Below are positions 5,347 to 10,519 of a stretch of 10,519 bases of DNA, one piece after another. Positions within the stretch are counted from its first letter, which is position 1; each line of letters begins with the position of its first letter. The DNA is taken from contig JAOAJF010000005.1 of NCBI GenBank assembly GCA_026414325.1, positions 1-10,519 of the forward strand. The letters run 5' to 3'. Under the pieces are notes generated by a model. That model worked only from the letters and a program-made list of their open reading frames with translations, had not been told where the DNA came from and made no database searches. Position numbers and translations under genes: made by a program. Origin of the DNA: Microcaldota archaeon. GTDB lineage: Archaea > Micrarchaeota > Micrarchaeia > Anstonellales > Anstonellaceae.

Positions 5347-5856
5347 ATGGTAAAAAAAGATGTTGAAAAAAGTTGGGATATTTTAGATGGAGTAAATATA
5401 AAATTAGAAAACAACCAATTAATTTTTTCTGGGCCAAAGGGCTCAGTAAGTAAAAAGATTCCACCAACATTGTCTGTAAAAATAGAACAAAATAAAATAA
5501 TTTTTAGAGGAAAATTAGCTCTAGTTAATACTTTCATTGCCCATTCAAAGAATATGGCAAAGGGCTGTTTAGAAGGTTATACTAAAAAAATGAAAATAGT
5601 TTATGCACACTTTCCTATCTCAGTAAATTTAAAAGGCCAAACCTTGGAAATAAAAAATTTTTTAGGAGAACGAACTCCAAGATATGCTTCTATTGTAGGT
5701 AGTGCGAAAGTAGAAATAAAAGGTCAGGAAATTTATATCTCTGGCCCTTCTAAAGAAGATGTTGGGCAGACAGTAGCAAATATTTCAAAGGCAGTAAAAA
5801 TTAAGAACTATGACCCAAGAGTTTTTCAAGATGGAATTTATCCAGTAGGTGAATAA
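5347..5856 (+). CDS. rpl6: Large ribosomal subunit protein uL6
   Basis: uL6 lies near the 50S factor-binding centre beside the sarcin-ricin loop. It consists of two related domains. In this 169-residue protein the first carries GVNIKLENNQLIFSGPKGSVSK around 15-36 and a helix with NTFIAHSKNMAKGCLEGYTKK. The second carries YAHFPISVNLKGQTLEIKNFLGER, VEIKGQEIYISGPSKEDVGQT and the characteristic end YDPRVFQDGIYPVGE. ATG 5347 gives a normal N-terminus; earlier in-frame starts would add residues encoded by the uS8 end and the binding site. Two bases separate its stop from the eL32 start. Confidence 0.97.
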   Translation: MVKKDVEKSWDILDGVNIKLENNQLIFSGPKGSVSKKIPPTLSVKIEQNKIIFRGKLALVNTFIAHSKNMAKGCLEGYTKKMKIVYAHFPISVNLKGQTLEIKNFLGERTPRYASIVGSAKVEIKGQEIYISGPSKEDVGQTVANISKAVKIKNYDPRVFQDGIYPVGE

Positions 5857-5858
5857 AA

Positions 5859-6296
5859 ATGCCAAAATTAAAGAAAAAGAAAAAACCAAAATTTTTAAGA
5901 CCAAATTATGGTAGGACTAGTAGAAAAAGAATTAAAGATAATTGGAGAAGACCGAGAGGAATTGATAATAAAAAAAGAGTTAAAATAGCCTATATGGGCT
6001 CAAGCCCCTCTATTGGTTATTCTCAGGACAGAAGAATTAGAGGGCTTCATCCTTCTGGAAAAAAAGAGTTTTTGATTTCAAATTTGCAAGAGCTCAAAAA
6101 AATCCCAGCTAATAGTGCTTTAAGAATAGCTGCAACTATTGGTAAAAAACTTCGTATAAAAATCGAAGAAGAAGCAAAGAAGTTAGGATTTTTCATACTC
6201 AATCCATTAAAAAACAAAAATTTAAAAAAAGAAAAAGATGAATCTTTGCCTACTGCTCAAACTAACCCAAAGAAAACTACTGTGGAGGAGAAATAA
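5859..6296 (+). CDS. rpl32e: Large ribosomal subunit protein eL32
   Basis: eL32 is a 50S protein shared by archaea and eukaryotes. Diagnostic segments are KFLRPNYGRTSRKRIKDNWR at 11-30, RRPRGIDNKKR at 30-40, SIGYSQDRRIRGLHPSG at 51-67, and a C-terminal part with LISNLQELKKI and the helix LRIKIEEEAKKLGF. The last 30 or so residues are a Lys/Glu-rich tail beyond the core, modest beside those on uL22 and uS17. ATG 5859 follows AGGTGA at 5847-5852, which lies inside the uL6 coding end. Its TAA directly abuts the eL19 ATG. Its presence is strong evidence for an archaeal genome. Confidence 0.96.
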   Translation: MPKLKKKKKPKFLRPNYGRTSRKRIKDNWRRPRGIDNKKRVKIAYMGSSPSIGYSQDRRIRGLHPSGKKEFLISNLQELKKIPANSALRIAATIGKKLRIKIEEEAKKLGFFILNPLKNKNLKKEKDESLPTAQTNPKKTTVEEK

Positions 6297-6734
6297 ATGG
6301 GAAAAGATACTATAAAAAGATTAGCAGCTTCAATTTTAAAGGTTGGAATTTCTCGAGTTTGGTTAGATCCAAACAATCAAAAAAGATTTGAAGAAGTTTT
6401 AACTAGAGAAGATGTAAAAAAATTAATTCAGGAAGGACTAATAAAAAAACTTCCTCCAACTCCAAGAAGAAAAATACAAAAAACAAAATCCTCAGGCTAT
6501 GGCTCTAGAAAAGGAACTAGAAAAACAAGAATGAAACAAAAACAAATGTGGATGGCTAAAGTTCGAGCTCAAAGAAAATTACTCAAAAAACTTCTAAAAG
6601 AAGGGAAACTTCAAAAGTCACCAATGATAAAAAAAGTATATCGCAAAATCAAAGCCAACCAGTTTAGAAGCAAGAAAATTTTGCTCAATTATTTGAAAGA
6701 AAATAATTTATTAATTGAAAAAACAGAGAAGTGA
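6297..6734 (+). CDS. rpl19e: Large ribosomal subunit protein eL19
   Basis: eL19 is an archaeal/eukaryotic 50S protein that makes an intersubunit bridge. The 145-residue protein shows RLAASILKVGISRVWLDPN at 8-26, the REDVKKLIQEGLI helix, and the basic linker GSRKGTRKTRMKQKQMW at 69-85. It ends in a long lysine-rich helical tail, within the family's usual length. TGGAGGAG at 6281-6288 is a strong binding site at eight bases from ATG 6297, one of the few AGGAGG-type sites here. The TGA stop (6732-6734) lies inside the uL18 binding site. Confidence 0.96.
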   Translation: MGKDTIKRLAASILKVGISRVWLDPNNQKRFEEVLTREDVKKLIQEGLIKKLPPTPRRKIQKTKSSGYGSRKGTRKTRMKQKQMWMAKVRAQRKLLKKLLKEGKLQKSPMIKKVYRKIKANQFRSKKILLNYLKENNLLIEKTEK

Positions 6735-6735
6735 T
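6730..6735 (+). promoter_or_regulatory. Ribosome binding site that sets the uL18 start
   Basis: AGTGAT contains the eL19 stop TGA and is four T bases before ATG 6740. It overlaps the in-frame GTG at 6731, which is therefore an unlikely start. Confidence 0.8.
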
Positions 6736-6739
6736 TTTT

Positions 6740-7321
6740 ATGGCTAAAGCAACAGGTCCAAATTTCGTTGTGCCTTTCAAAAGAAGAAGGCAAAATAAAA
6801 CAAACTATTACAAAAGATTTACTATGTTAAAATCCCACAAAAACAGATTAGTAATTCGCTCTTCAAATAAAAATATAATTTTGCAAATTATAGAGTTTAA
6901 CAACAAAGGAGATAAAGTTCTAAAAAGCGTTTTTTCTAAAGAACTAAGAAAATTTGGCTGGTATCCAAAAGCAAATACCCCTACTGCTTATCTGGCAGGT
7001 TTACTTCTTGCAAAAAAATATCCTTCTAAAGATGAATTAATTTTAGATATTGGAATGGCAAGGCCAACCAAAGGACGGATTTTATTTGCTGCAGCATTAG
7101 GTGCAAAGGAAGGTGGCCTCAAGCTAAACATTCAAGACTCTTTAGTTGAAAAAGAAAGAATTGATGGAAGCCATATCTCAAAATATGCCAAACAATTAGA
7201 AGAGCAAAATCCAGAGAAATTTAAAAGAGTTTTTTCAGATTATCTAAAAAATAATTTTGATGTAAAAAATATTTCTTCAATATTTTATGAAGTAAAAAAG
7301 AAAATTCAGCAGGTGAGCTAA
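6740..7321 (+). CDS. rpl18: Large ribosomal subunit protein uL18
   Basis: uL18 binds 5S rRNA with uL5 in the central protuberance. The 193-residue length is that of the long archaeal/eukaryotic form. Motifs: VPFKRRRQNKTNYYKRFTML at 11-30, KNRLVIRSSNKNIILQI at 34-50, GWYPKANTPTAYLAGLLLA at 73-91, DIGMARPTKGRILFAAALGA at 103-122, and RIDGSHI further on. The C-terminal helical region ends in FYEVKKKIQQVS. Starting at ATG 6740 gives the usual MAKATGPNFVVPF. The TAA stop shares its last base with the ATG of uS5 (TAATG at 7319-7323), so re-initiation coupling is likely. Confidence 0.97.
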   Translation: MAKATGPNFVVPFKRRRQNKTNYYKRFTMLKSHKNRLVIRSSNKNIILQIIEFNNKGDKVLKSVFSKELRKFGWYPKANTPTAYLAGLLLAKKYPSKDELILDIGMARPTKGRILFAAALGAKEGGLKLNIQDSLVEKERIDGSHISKYAKQLEEQNPEKFKRVFSDYLKNNFDVKNISSIFYEVKKKIQQVS

Positions 7322-8010
7322 TGAAGCTTAAAAATATTGTTAATATTGAAAATTGGGAACCAAAAACAGAGGTTGGAAAATTAGTAAAATCAGGCCAATT
7401 AACCTCAATTGAAGATATTTTCACTCAGGGCAAAAAAATTTTAGAACCAGAAATTGTAGATTTTTTACTTCCAAATTTAGAAGCAGAGACTTTAGAAATT
7501 AGGACTACTCAAAGAATGACTGATTGTGGACGAAAAACTCAGTATAGGGCAGTAGTTATTGTTGGGGACAAAAATGGTCATGTTGGTCTAGGGGTTGGAA
7601 AATCAGAAGAAGCCAAACCAGCAATAGAGAGCGCAACCAAAAAAGCAAAAATAAATATAATCTCAGTACCTCGAGGAAATGGTTCATGGGAAGACACTTA
7701 TAAATCCCCACATTCTATTCCAATAAAAACAAAAGGTAAAGAAGGTTCAGTTGAAGTAGTATTAAAACCAGCCCCACGAGGTATTGGAATAGCTGCAAAT
7801 CAAATAGTAAGAAAAGTACTATACTATGCAGGTGTAAAAAATGTTTGGTCTTTTTCACGAGGAAGAACAAGAAACATCTTAAATGTAGCTCGAGCAACAA
7901 TCAATGCTTTAGATAATTTAAATAAAATTAGATATAAAGGGGATTGGTCTGAGATGGGCTCAAGAGGAGAGGAAATAGCTAAGCTAAAAGCAAGTTTTGA
8001 AAAATCTTAA
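7321..8010 (+). CDS. rps5: Small ribosomal subunit protein uS5
   Basis: uS5 lies in the 30S body near the mRNA entry and decoding region and affects translational accuracy. The 229-residue protein has an archaeal N-terminal region (WEPKTEVGKLVKSGQLTSIE at 12-31), the double-stranded RNA-binding fold (QRMTDCGRKTQYRAVVIVGD at 64-83, GHVGLGVGKSEEAKPAIESA at 86-105, RGNGSWED at 118-125), and the C-terminal domain (LKPAPRGIGIAANQIVRKVL, GVKNVWSFSRGRTRN). AGGTGA at 7311-7316 is four bases before ATG 7321 and is within the uL18 gene. Many archaeal homologues, as I recall, have cysteines in the GSWE region that are Asn and Asp here. Identity is firm. Confidence 0.97.
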   Translation: MKLKNIVNIENWEPKTEVGKLVKSGQLTSIEDIFTQGKKILEPEIVDFLLPNLEAETLEIRTTQRMTDCGRKTQYRAVVIVGDKNGHVGLGVGKSEEAKPAIESATKKAKINIISVPRGNGSWEDTYKSPHSIPIKTKGKEGSVEVVLKPAPRGIGIAANQIVRKVLYYAGVKNVWSFSRGRTRNILNVARATINALDNLNKIRYKGDWSEMGSRGEEIAKLKASFEKS

Positions 8011-8040
8011 ATATAATCAAAAATAAAACAAGGGATTTTT

Positions 8041-8487
8041 ATGGAAAAAAAAGAACTATATGCTGTGATTAGAATTAGAGGGAGAAGAAAATTAAATAAA
8101 AAAATAGACCATACTCTTAAAATGCTAAACATCTATAAACCAAATTATTGTTCATTATTTTTTCTTACTAAAGCCTACGAAGGAATGCTAAAAAAAGCAA
8201 AGGATTATATTAGCTGGGGAAAGATTTCCAAAGAGCTTTTATTTAAACTTTTATTAAAAAGAGGAGAGAGTGGCAAAAAGAAACTTTCTACTCTAAAATC
8301 AGAAGAAGAAATAAAAAAAATTGCAAACGAGATTTTTGAAGGAAAAAATCCAAAAGAGTTTGGTATAAAACCAACTTTTAGACTTAAACCTCCCTCAAAA
8401 GGTTATAAAAACAAAAAAAAGCACTATCCTTATGGAGAGTTGGGTCCAAGGCCTTCTATTGATTCTCTTCTAAAAAGAATGATCTAG
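8041..8487 (+). CDS. rpl30: Large ribosomal subunit protein uL30, archaeal long form
   Basis: uL30 is a 50S protein; archaea have a form of about 150 residues rather than the 60 of bacteria. This 148-residue product starts with the core strand YAVIRIRGRRKLNKKIDHTL at 7-26, then MLNIYKPNYCSLF. The continuation YEGMLKKAKDYISWGKISKE and the C-terminal FRLKPPSKGYKN, then GELGPRPSIDSLL, match the archaeal extension. ATG 8041 follows AGGGAT at 8031-8036 with a TTTT spacer. The 30-base gap before it is the largest between genes in the window and is very AT-rich, but I see no convincing promoter in it. Confidence 0.95.
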   Translation: MEKKELYAVIRIRGRRKLNKKIDHTLKMLNIYKPNYCSLFFLTKAYEGMLKKAKDYISWGKISKELLFKLLLKRGESGKKKLSTLKSEEEIKKIANEIFEGKNPKEFGIKPTFRLKPPSKGYKNKKKHYPYGELGPRPSIDSLLKRMI

Positions 8488-8505
8488 TTAGGTTTAGGTG
8501 ATTTT

Positions 8506-8940
8506 ATGTTCAAAAGAAAGAGAAAAAGAATTAATAAATATCGAGGCTCACGAACTTGCGGTACTGGAAATGTAAAAAATAAAAGAGGTTCTGGAACTAG
8601 AGGTGGTGTGGGCCGTGGAGGAATCCACAAGCATAAGTTTAGTTATGTAACAACTTACGATAGAGAATGGATGAAACATGGTGGAAGATTTGGATTTGTA
8701 AATCCAACAAAAAAAGAAATCCCCTCAATAAATTTATATGAAATAGATAATCTTTTAAGAGCAGGAAAAATAAAAGATAAATTTGAATTTAGAGGAAAAA
8801 TTTTAGGAACTGGTTTTATTGAAAATGCTCCAGAAAATTTTGAAATAGTTGCAGATAGTATCTCTAAAAAAGCCGCTCAAAAACTACAACAAGCTAATAT
8901 AAAGTTTACCTCAAAAAATGATATTAAAGGAGAAAACTAA
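8506..8940 (+). CDS. rpl15: Large ribosomal subunit protein uL15
   Basis: uL15 is a 50S protein whose basic, glycine-rich N-terminal tail threads into 23S rRNA. Here the tail is FKRKRKRINKYRGSRTCGTG (2-21), then KNKRGSGTRGGVGRGGIHKHKF, the archaeal hallmark being GGIHKHKF near 38-45. The globular C-terminal part contains INLYEIDNLL, FEFRGKILGTGF, and the SISKKAAQKLQQA helix. Length is 144 aa, normal for archaea. AGGTGAT at 8496-8502 with a TTT spacer precedes ATG 8506, the cleanest example of the local initiation motif. A 12-base gap leads to secY. Confidence 0.97.
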   Translation: MFKRKRKRINKYRGSRTCGTGNVKNKRGSGTRGGVGRGGIHKHKFSYVTTYDREWMKHGGRFGFVNPTKKEIPSINLYEIDNLLRAGKIKDKFEFRGKILGTGFIENAPENFEIVADSISKKAAQKLQQANIKFTSKNDIKGEN

Positions 8941-8952
8941 AGGAGATTAATT

Positions 8953-10440
8953 ATGAGTTCTTCGCTTGACAAACTAAAGCCCATAATTTCATTATTGCCA
9001 GAAATTTCTCCACCAACCTCTTTTCCTTCAGTTAAAGAAAGAATTTTTTGGACGATTTTTGCACTTTTAATGTTCTTTATAATGTATCATATTCCAGCAA
9101 TAGGAGTAGACCCAAGAGTATTTTCTACTGTTTCATTTTTACAACTAATTACTGCTTCTAAGATAGGTACTTTGCTTACCACTGGTATTGGTCCAATTAT
9201 TTTAGCTTCCATTTTTATGCAACTACTTGTTGGAGCAAAAATAATTCAGCTAAATCTTTCTGATCCAGCTCAAAGAGCAACTTTTCATGGAGCTCAAAAG
9301 CTTCTTGCTTTTATTTTAGCATTTTTTGAAGCTTTTGTATTCTCTACCTATCTCTCTTCTGCTGGTTATGTTCTCAATATCTTTGGTCCATCTACTTTTT
9401 GGCTTGTGGTTTTCCAAATAGCACTCGGCTCTATAATTTTACTTTATTTAGATGAAATTCTTTCTAAATATGGTTTAGGTTCAGGAATATCCCTATTTAT
9501 AGCTGCTGGTGTTGCATTCTCTATAGTAGGAGGAATTTTAAATATATTCTTTGGCTATAGTGGTATTATTCAAATACTTTCAGAAGGAGGAGCATTAGTA
9601 TTTGCAAAAATATTTGAATCTCTTCTCCCTTTATTTGCAACACTACTAATTTTATTAATAGTAGTTTATTTTGAGGGAATAAAAGTAGAAGTTCCTATCT
9701 CTTATGGTTTTGGCTCTTCTTCTGCAATTCCATTAAAATTTTTCTATCTATCAAATATTCCTGTAATTTTAGCTGTAGCATTTTTAGCAAATACTCAGCT
9801 ATTTGCAATGCTATTATTAGACCAAAATCTTTGTTTAGGCGGAACTCTAAATTTAGATGTACCAAATAAAGCCTATGCTTGCGAAGGTGGCTTAGACCTT
9901 ATAAACATTATAGGAAGAGCAGAAAGACAAGGCCATAGTGCGAGATTTGTAGATGGATTTTTTTATTTAATAAGTCCAATTCATCATAATCCAGAGCAGA
10001 GCTATTTTGCACAAATAAATTCTTACTTTACTTATTCTAGCCCAATTTTCAACATTCCTGAATGGGTTCATATAATAGTTTATCTTTTATTTTTAGTACT
10101 TCTCTGTATTGTGTTTGGATTTTTATGGGTAGACCTAACTGGAATGGGACCACAAGATGTTGCTAAACAGATAGATTCAATGGGTTTTCAAATTCCAGGC
10201 TATAGAAGAGATGTAAGAATTTTAAGCTCTGTATTGGAAAAATATATTCCTCCTCTTATACTAATAGGTTCTGTTTCTGTAGGTCTATTAGCAGGATTTG
10301 CTGATTTGTTAGGAGCTTTAGGTACTGGCACTGGAATTTTACTAACAGTTTCAATTATTTCTAACTTCTATCAAAGTATTGAAAGATATAATATTTTAGG
10401 TCAAAGTTCGTTTTTATATGATTTTCTTAAAAAAAGGTGA
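8953..10440 (+). CDS. secY: Preprotein translocase channel subunit SecY
   Basis: SecY forms the protein-conducting channel of the cytoplasmic membrane with SecE and Sbh. I can place ten hydrophobic segments: about 31-50, 75-97 (second half of TM2), 115-137, 146-166, 175-195, 222-241, 263-288, 371-393, 432-453 and 455-475. The region after TM1 (GVDPRVFSTVSFLQ) should form the plug. YGLGSGISLFIAAG marks TM5. The TM6/7 cytosolic loop contains KVEVPISYG, then IPLKFFYLSNIPVI. The TM8/9 loop contains QIPGYRRDVRILSSVLEKYIPP, and TM10 begins in LLGALGTGTGILLT. The 495 residues exceed the usual 430-480, mainly because the external TM7/8 loop spans about 289-370 and carries Cys294 and Cys310. AGGAGAT at 8941-8947 precedes ATG 8953. 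Confidence 0.97.
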   Translation: MSSSLDKLKPIISLLPEISPPTSFPSVKERIFWTIFALLMFFIMYHIPAIGVDPRVFSTVSFLQLITASKIGTLLTTGIGPIILASIFMQLLVGAKIIQLNLSDPAQRATFHGAQKLLAFILAFFEAFVFSTYLSSAGYVLNIFGPSTFWLVVFQIALGSIILLYLDEILSKYGLGSGISLFIAAGVAFSIVGGILNIFFGYSGIIQILSEGGALVFAKIFESLLPLFATLLILLIVVYFEGIKVEVPISYGFGSSSAIPLKFFYLSNIPVILAVAFLANTQLFAMLLLDQNLCLGGTLNLDVPNKAYACEGGLDLINIIGRAERQGHSARFVDGFFYLISPIHHNPEQSYFAQINSYFTYSSPIFNIPEWVHIIVYLLFLVLLCIVFGFLWVDLTGMGPQDVAKQIDSMGFQIPGYRRDVRILSSVLEKYIPPLILIGSVSVGLLAGFADLLGALGTGTGILLTVSIISNFYQSIERYNILGQSSFLYDFLKKR

Positions 10441-10441
10441 G
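10435..10441 (+). promoter_or_regulatory. Ribosome binding site of the gene after secY
   Basis: AGGTGAG includes the secY stop TGA (10438-10440) and lies three bases before TTG 10445. It supports a TTG start and coupling of the downstream gene to secY. Confidence 0.75.
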
Positions 10442-10444
10442 AGC

Positions 10445-10519
10445 TTGATAATTGTTTTAGGACTTCCTGGAGCTGGTAAATCAACTGTTCTGTCAGCAGC
10501 AGCAGAAATGGGTTGGGAG
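10445..10519 (+). CDS. P-loop nucleotide kinase, probably archaeal adenylate kinase (3' truncated)
   Basis: Only the first 25 codons are in the window. They begin MIIVLGLPGAGKSTVL, a hydrophobic strand followed by a Walker A loop GLPGAGKST (about residues 6-14) that binds nucleotide phosphates, then a helix ending at the window edge. In archaeal spc operons the gene after secY is commonly an AdkA-type adenylate kinase, which interconverts ATP plus AMP with two ADP. That context plus the N-terminal P-loop makes this the leading call. A related small P-loop kinase, for example of the dephospho-CoA kinase or AAA_18 type, cannot be excluded from so short a piece. The start is TTG 10445, supported by AGGTGAG overlapping the secY stop. 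The gene is cut by the window end, not broken. Confidence 0.65.
   Translation, partial: MIIVLGLPGAGKSTVLSAAAEMGWE

Noticed and set aside
825..7900. Other minus-strand open frames of 60-80 codons (for example 825-1040, 1955-2185, 3847-4077, 7715-7900)
   Set aside because: All lie antisense to firm ribosomal protein genes, none shows a conserved motif, and AT-rich DNA with low minus-strand stop density produces such frames by chance.
8007..8016. TATA-box-like TTAAATATAA before uL30
   Set aside because: It resembles an archaeal TATA element, but such strings are common at this base composition. It partly lies in the uS5 coding end, and uL30 has its own binding site close by, so an internal promoter is not supported.
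100..10519. A novel accessory or defence system hidden in the operon
   Set aside because: Every gene from 100 to 10440 matches a known family in the standard archaeal order, gaps are 30 bases or less, and nothing is inserted between them.

Overview
This window is a single co-directional ribosomal-protein operon on the + strand. It runs from near the beginning of rpl22 to the first 25 codons of the gene after secY. Several features point to an archaeon. The gene order (uL22, uS3, uL29, aIF1, RNase P Rpp29, uS17, uL14, uL24, eS4, uL5, uS14, uS8, uL6, eL32, eL19, uL18, uS5, uL30, uL15, SecY, adenylate-kinase-like) is the classic archaeal S10/spc order. eS4, eL32, eL19, aIF1 and Rpp29 have no counterpart in bacterial versions of this cluster. 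SecY has archaeal sequence signatures. The DNA is AT-rich (roughly 30% G+C by eye), arginine is mostly AGA, and proteins are lysine-rich. Spacing is extremely tight, with trimmed N-termini. This resembles small-genome archaea of the DPANN type, but lineage cannot be fixed by eye.

Layout. Bases 1-99 are an unresolved edge: the uL22 frame is recognisable from about base 58, but no normal start codon exists before TTG 100, and the first 60 bases are richer in G+C. Bases 100-2310 hold uL22, uS3, uL29, aIF1 and Rpp29. Bases 2267-4224 hold uS17, uL14, uL24 and eS4. Bases 4230-6296 hold uL5, uS14, uS8, uL6 and eL32. Bases 6297-8940 hold eL19, uL18, uS5, uL30 and uL15. Bases 8953-10440 encode SecY, and a P-loop kinase begins at 10445. 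No gap between genes exceeds 30 bases, and I see no RNA genes, mobile elements, CRISPR arrays or terminators.

How the genes work together. All but four encode ribosomal subunit proteins. aIF1 controls start-codon selection, Rpp29 matures tRNA 5' ends, SecY is the membrane channel for nascent proteins, and the last gene is probably a nucleotide kinase. Genes abut or overlap (TAATG twice, GTG inside TAG once, one 43-base overlap), and several stop codons lie inside the next gene's Shine-Dalgarno site, so translational coupling is likely. A recurrent initiation motif, (A/G)GTGAT, then a short T-rich spacer, then ATG, sets many starts. It moves six starts (uL29, eS4, uL5, uS14, uL6, uL18) a few codons downstream of the longest open frame.

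I do not find an undescribed system. The points worth a second look are the edge anomaly, loss of zinc-type cysteines in uS14 (and of N-terminal cysteine segments in uS17 and aIF1), long charged tails on uL22 and uS17, the Rpp29/uS17 overlap, and a large cysteine-bearing external loop in SecY.
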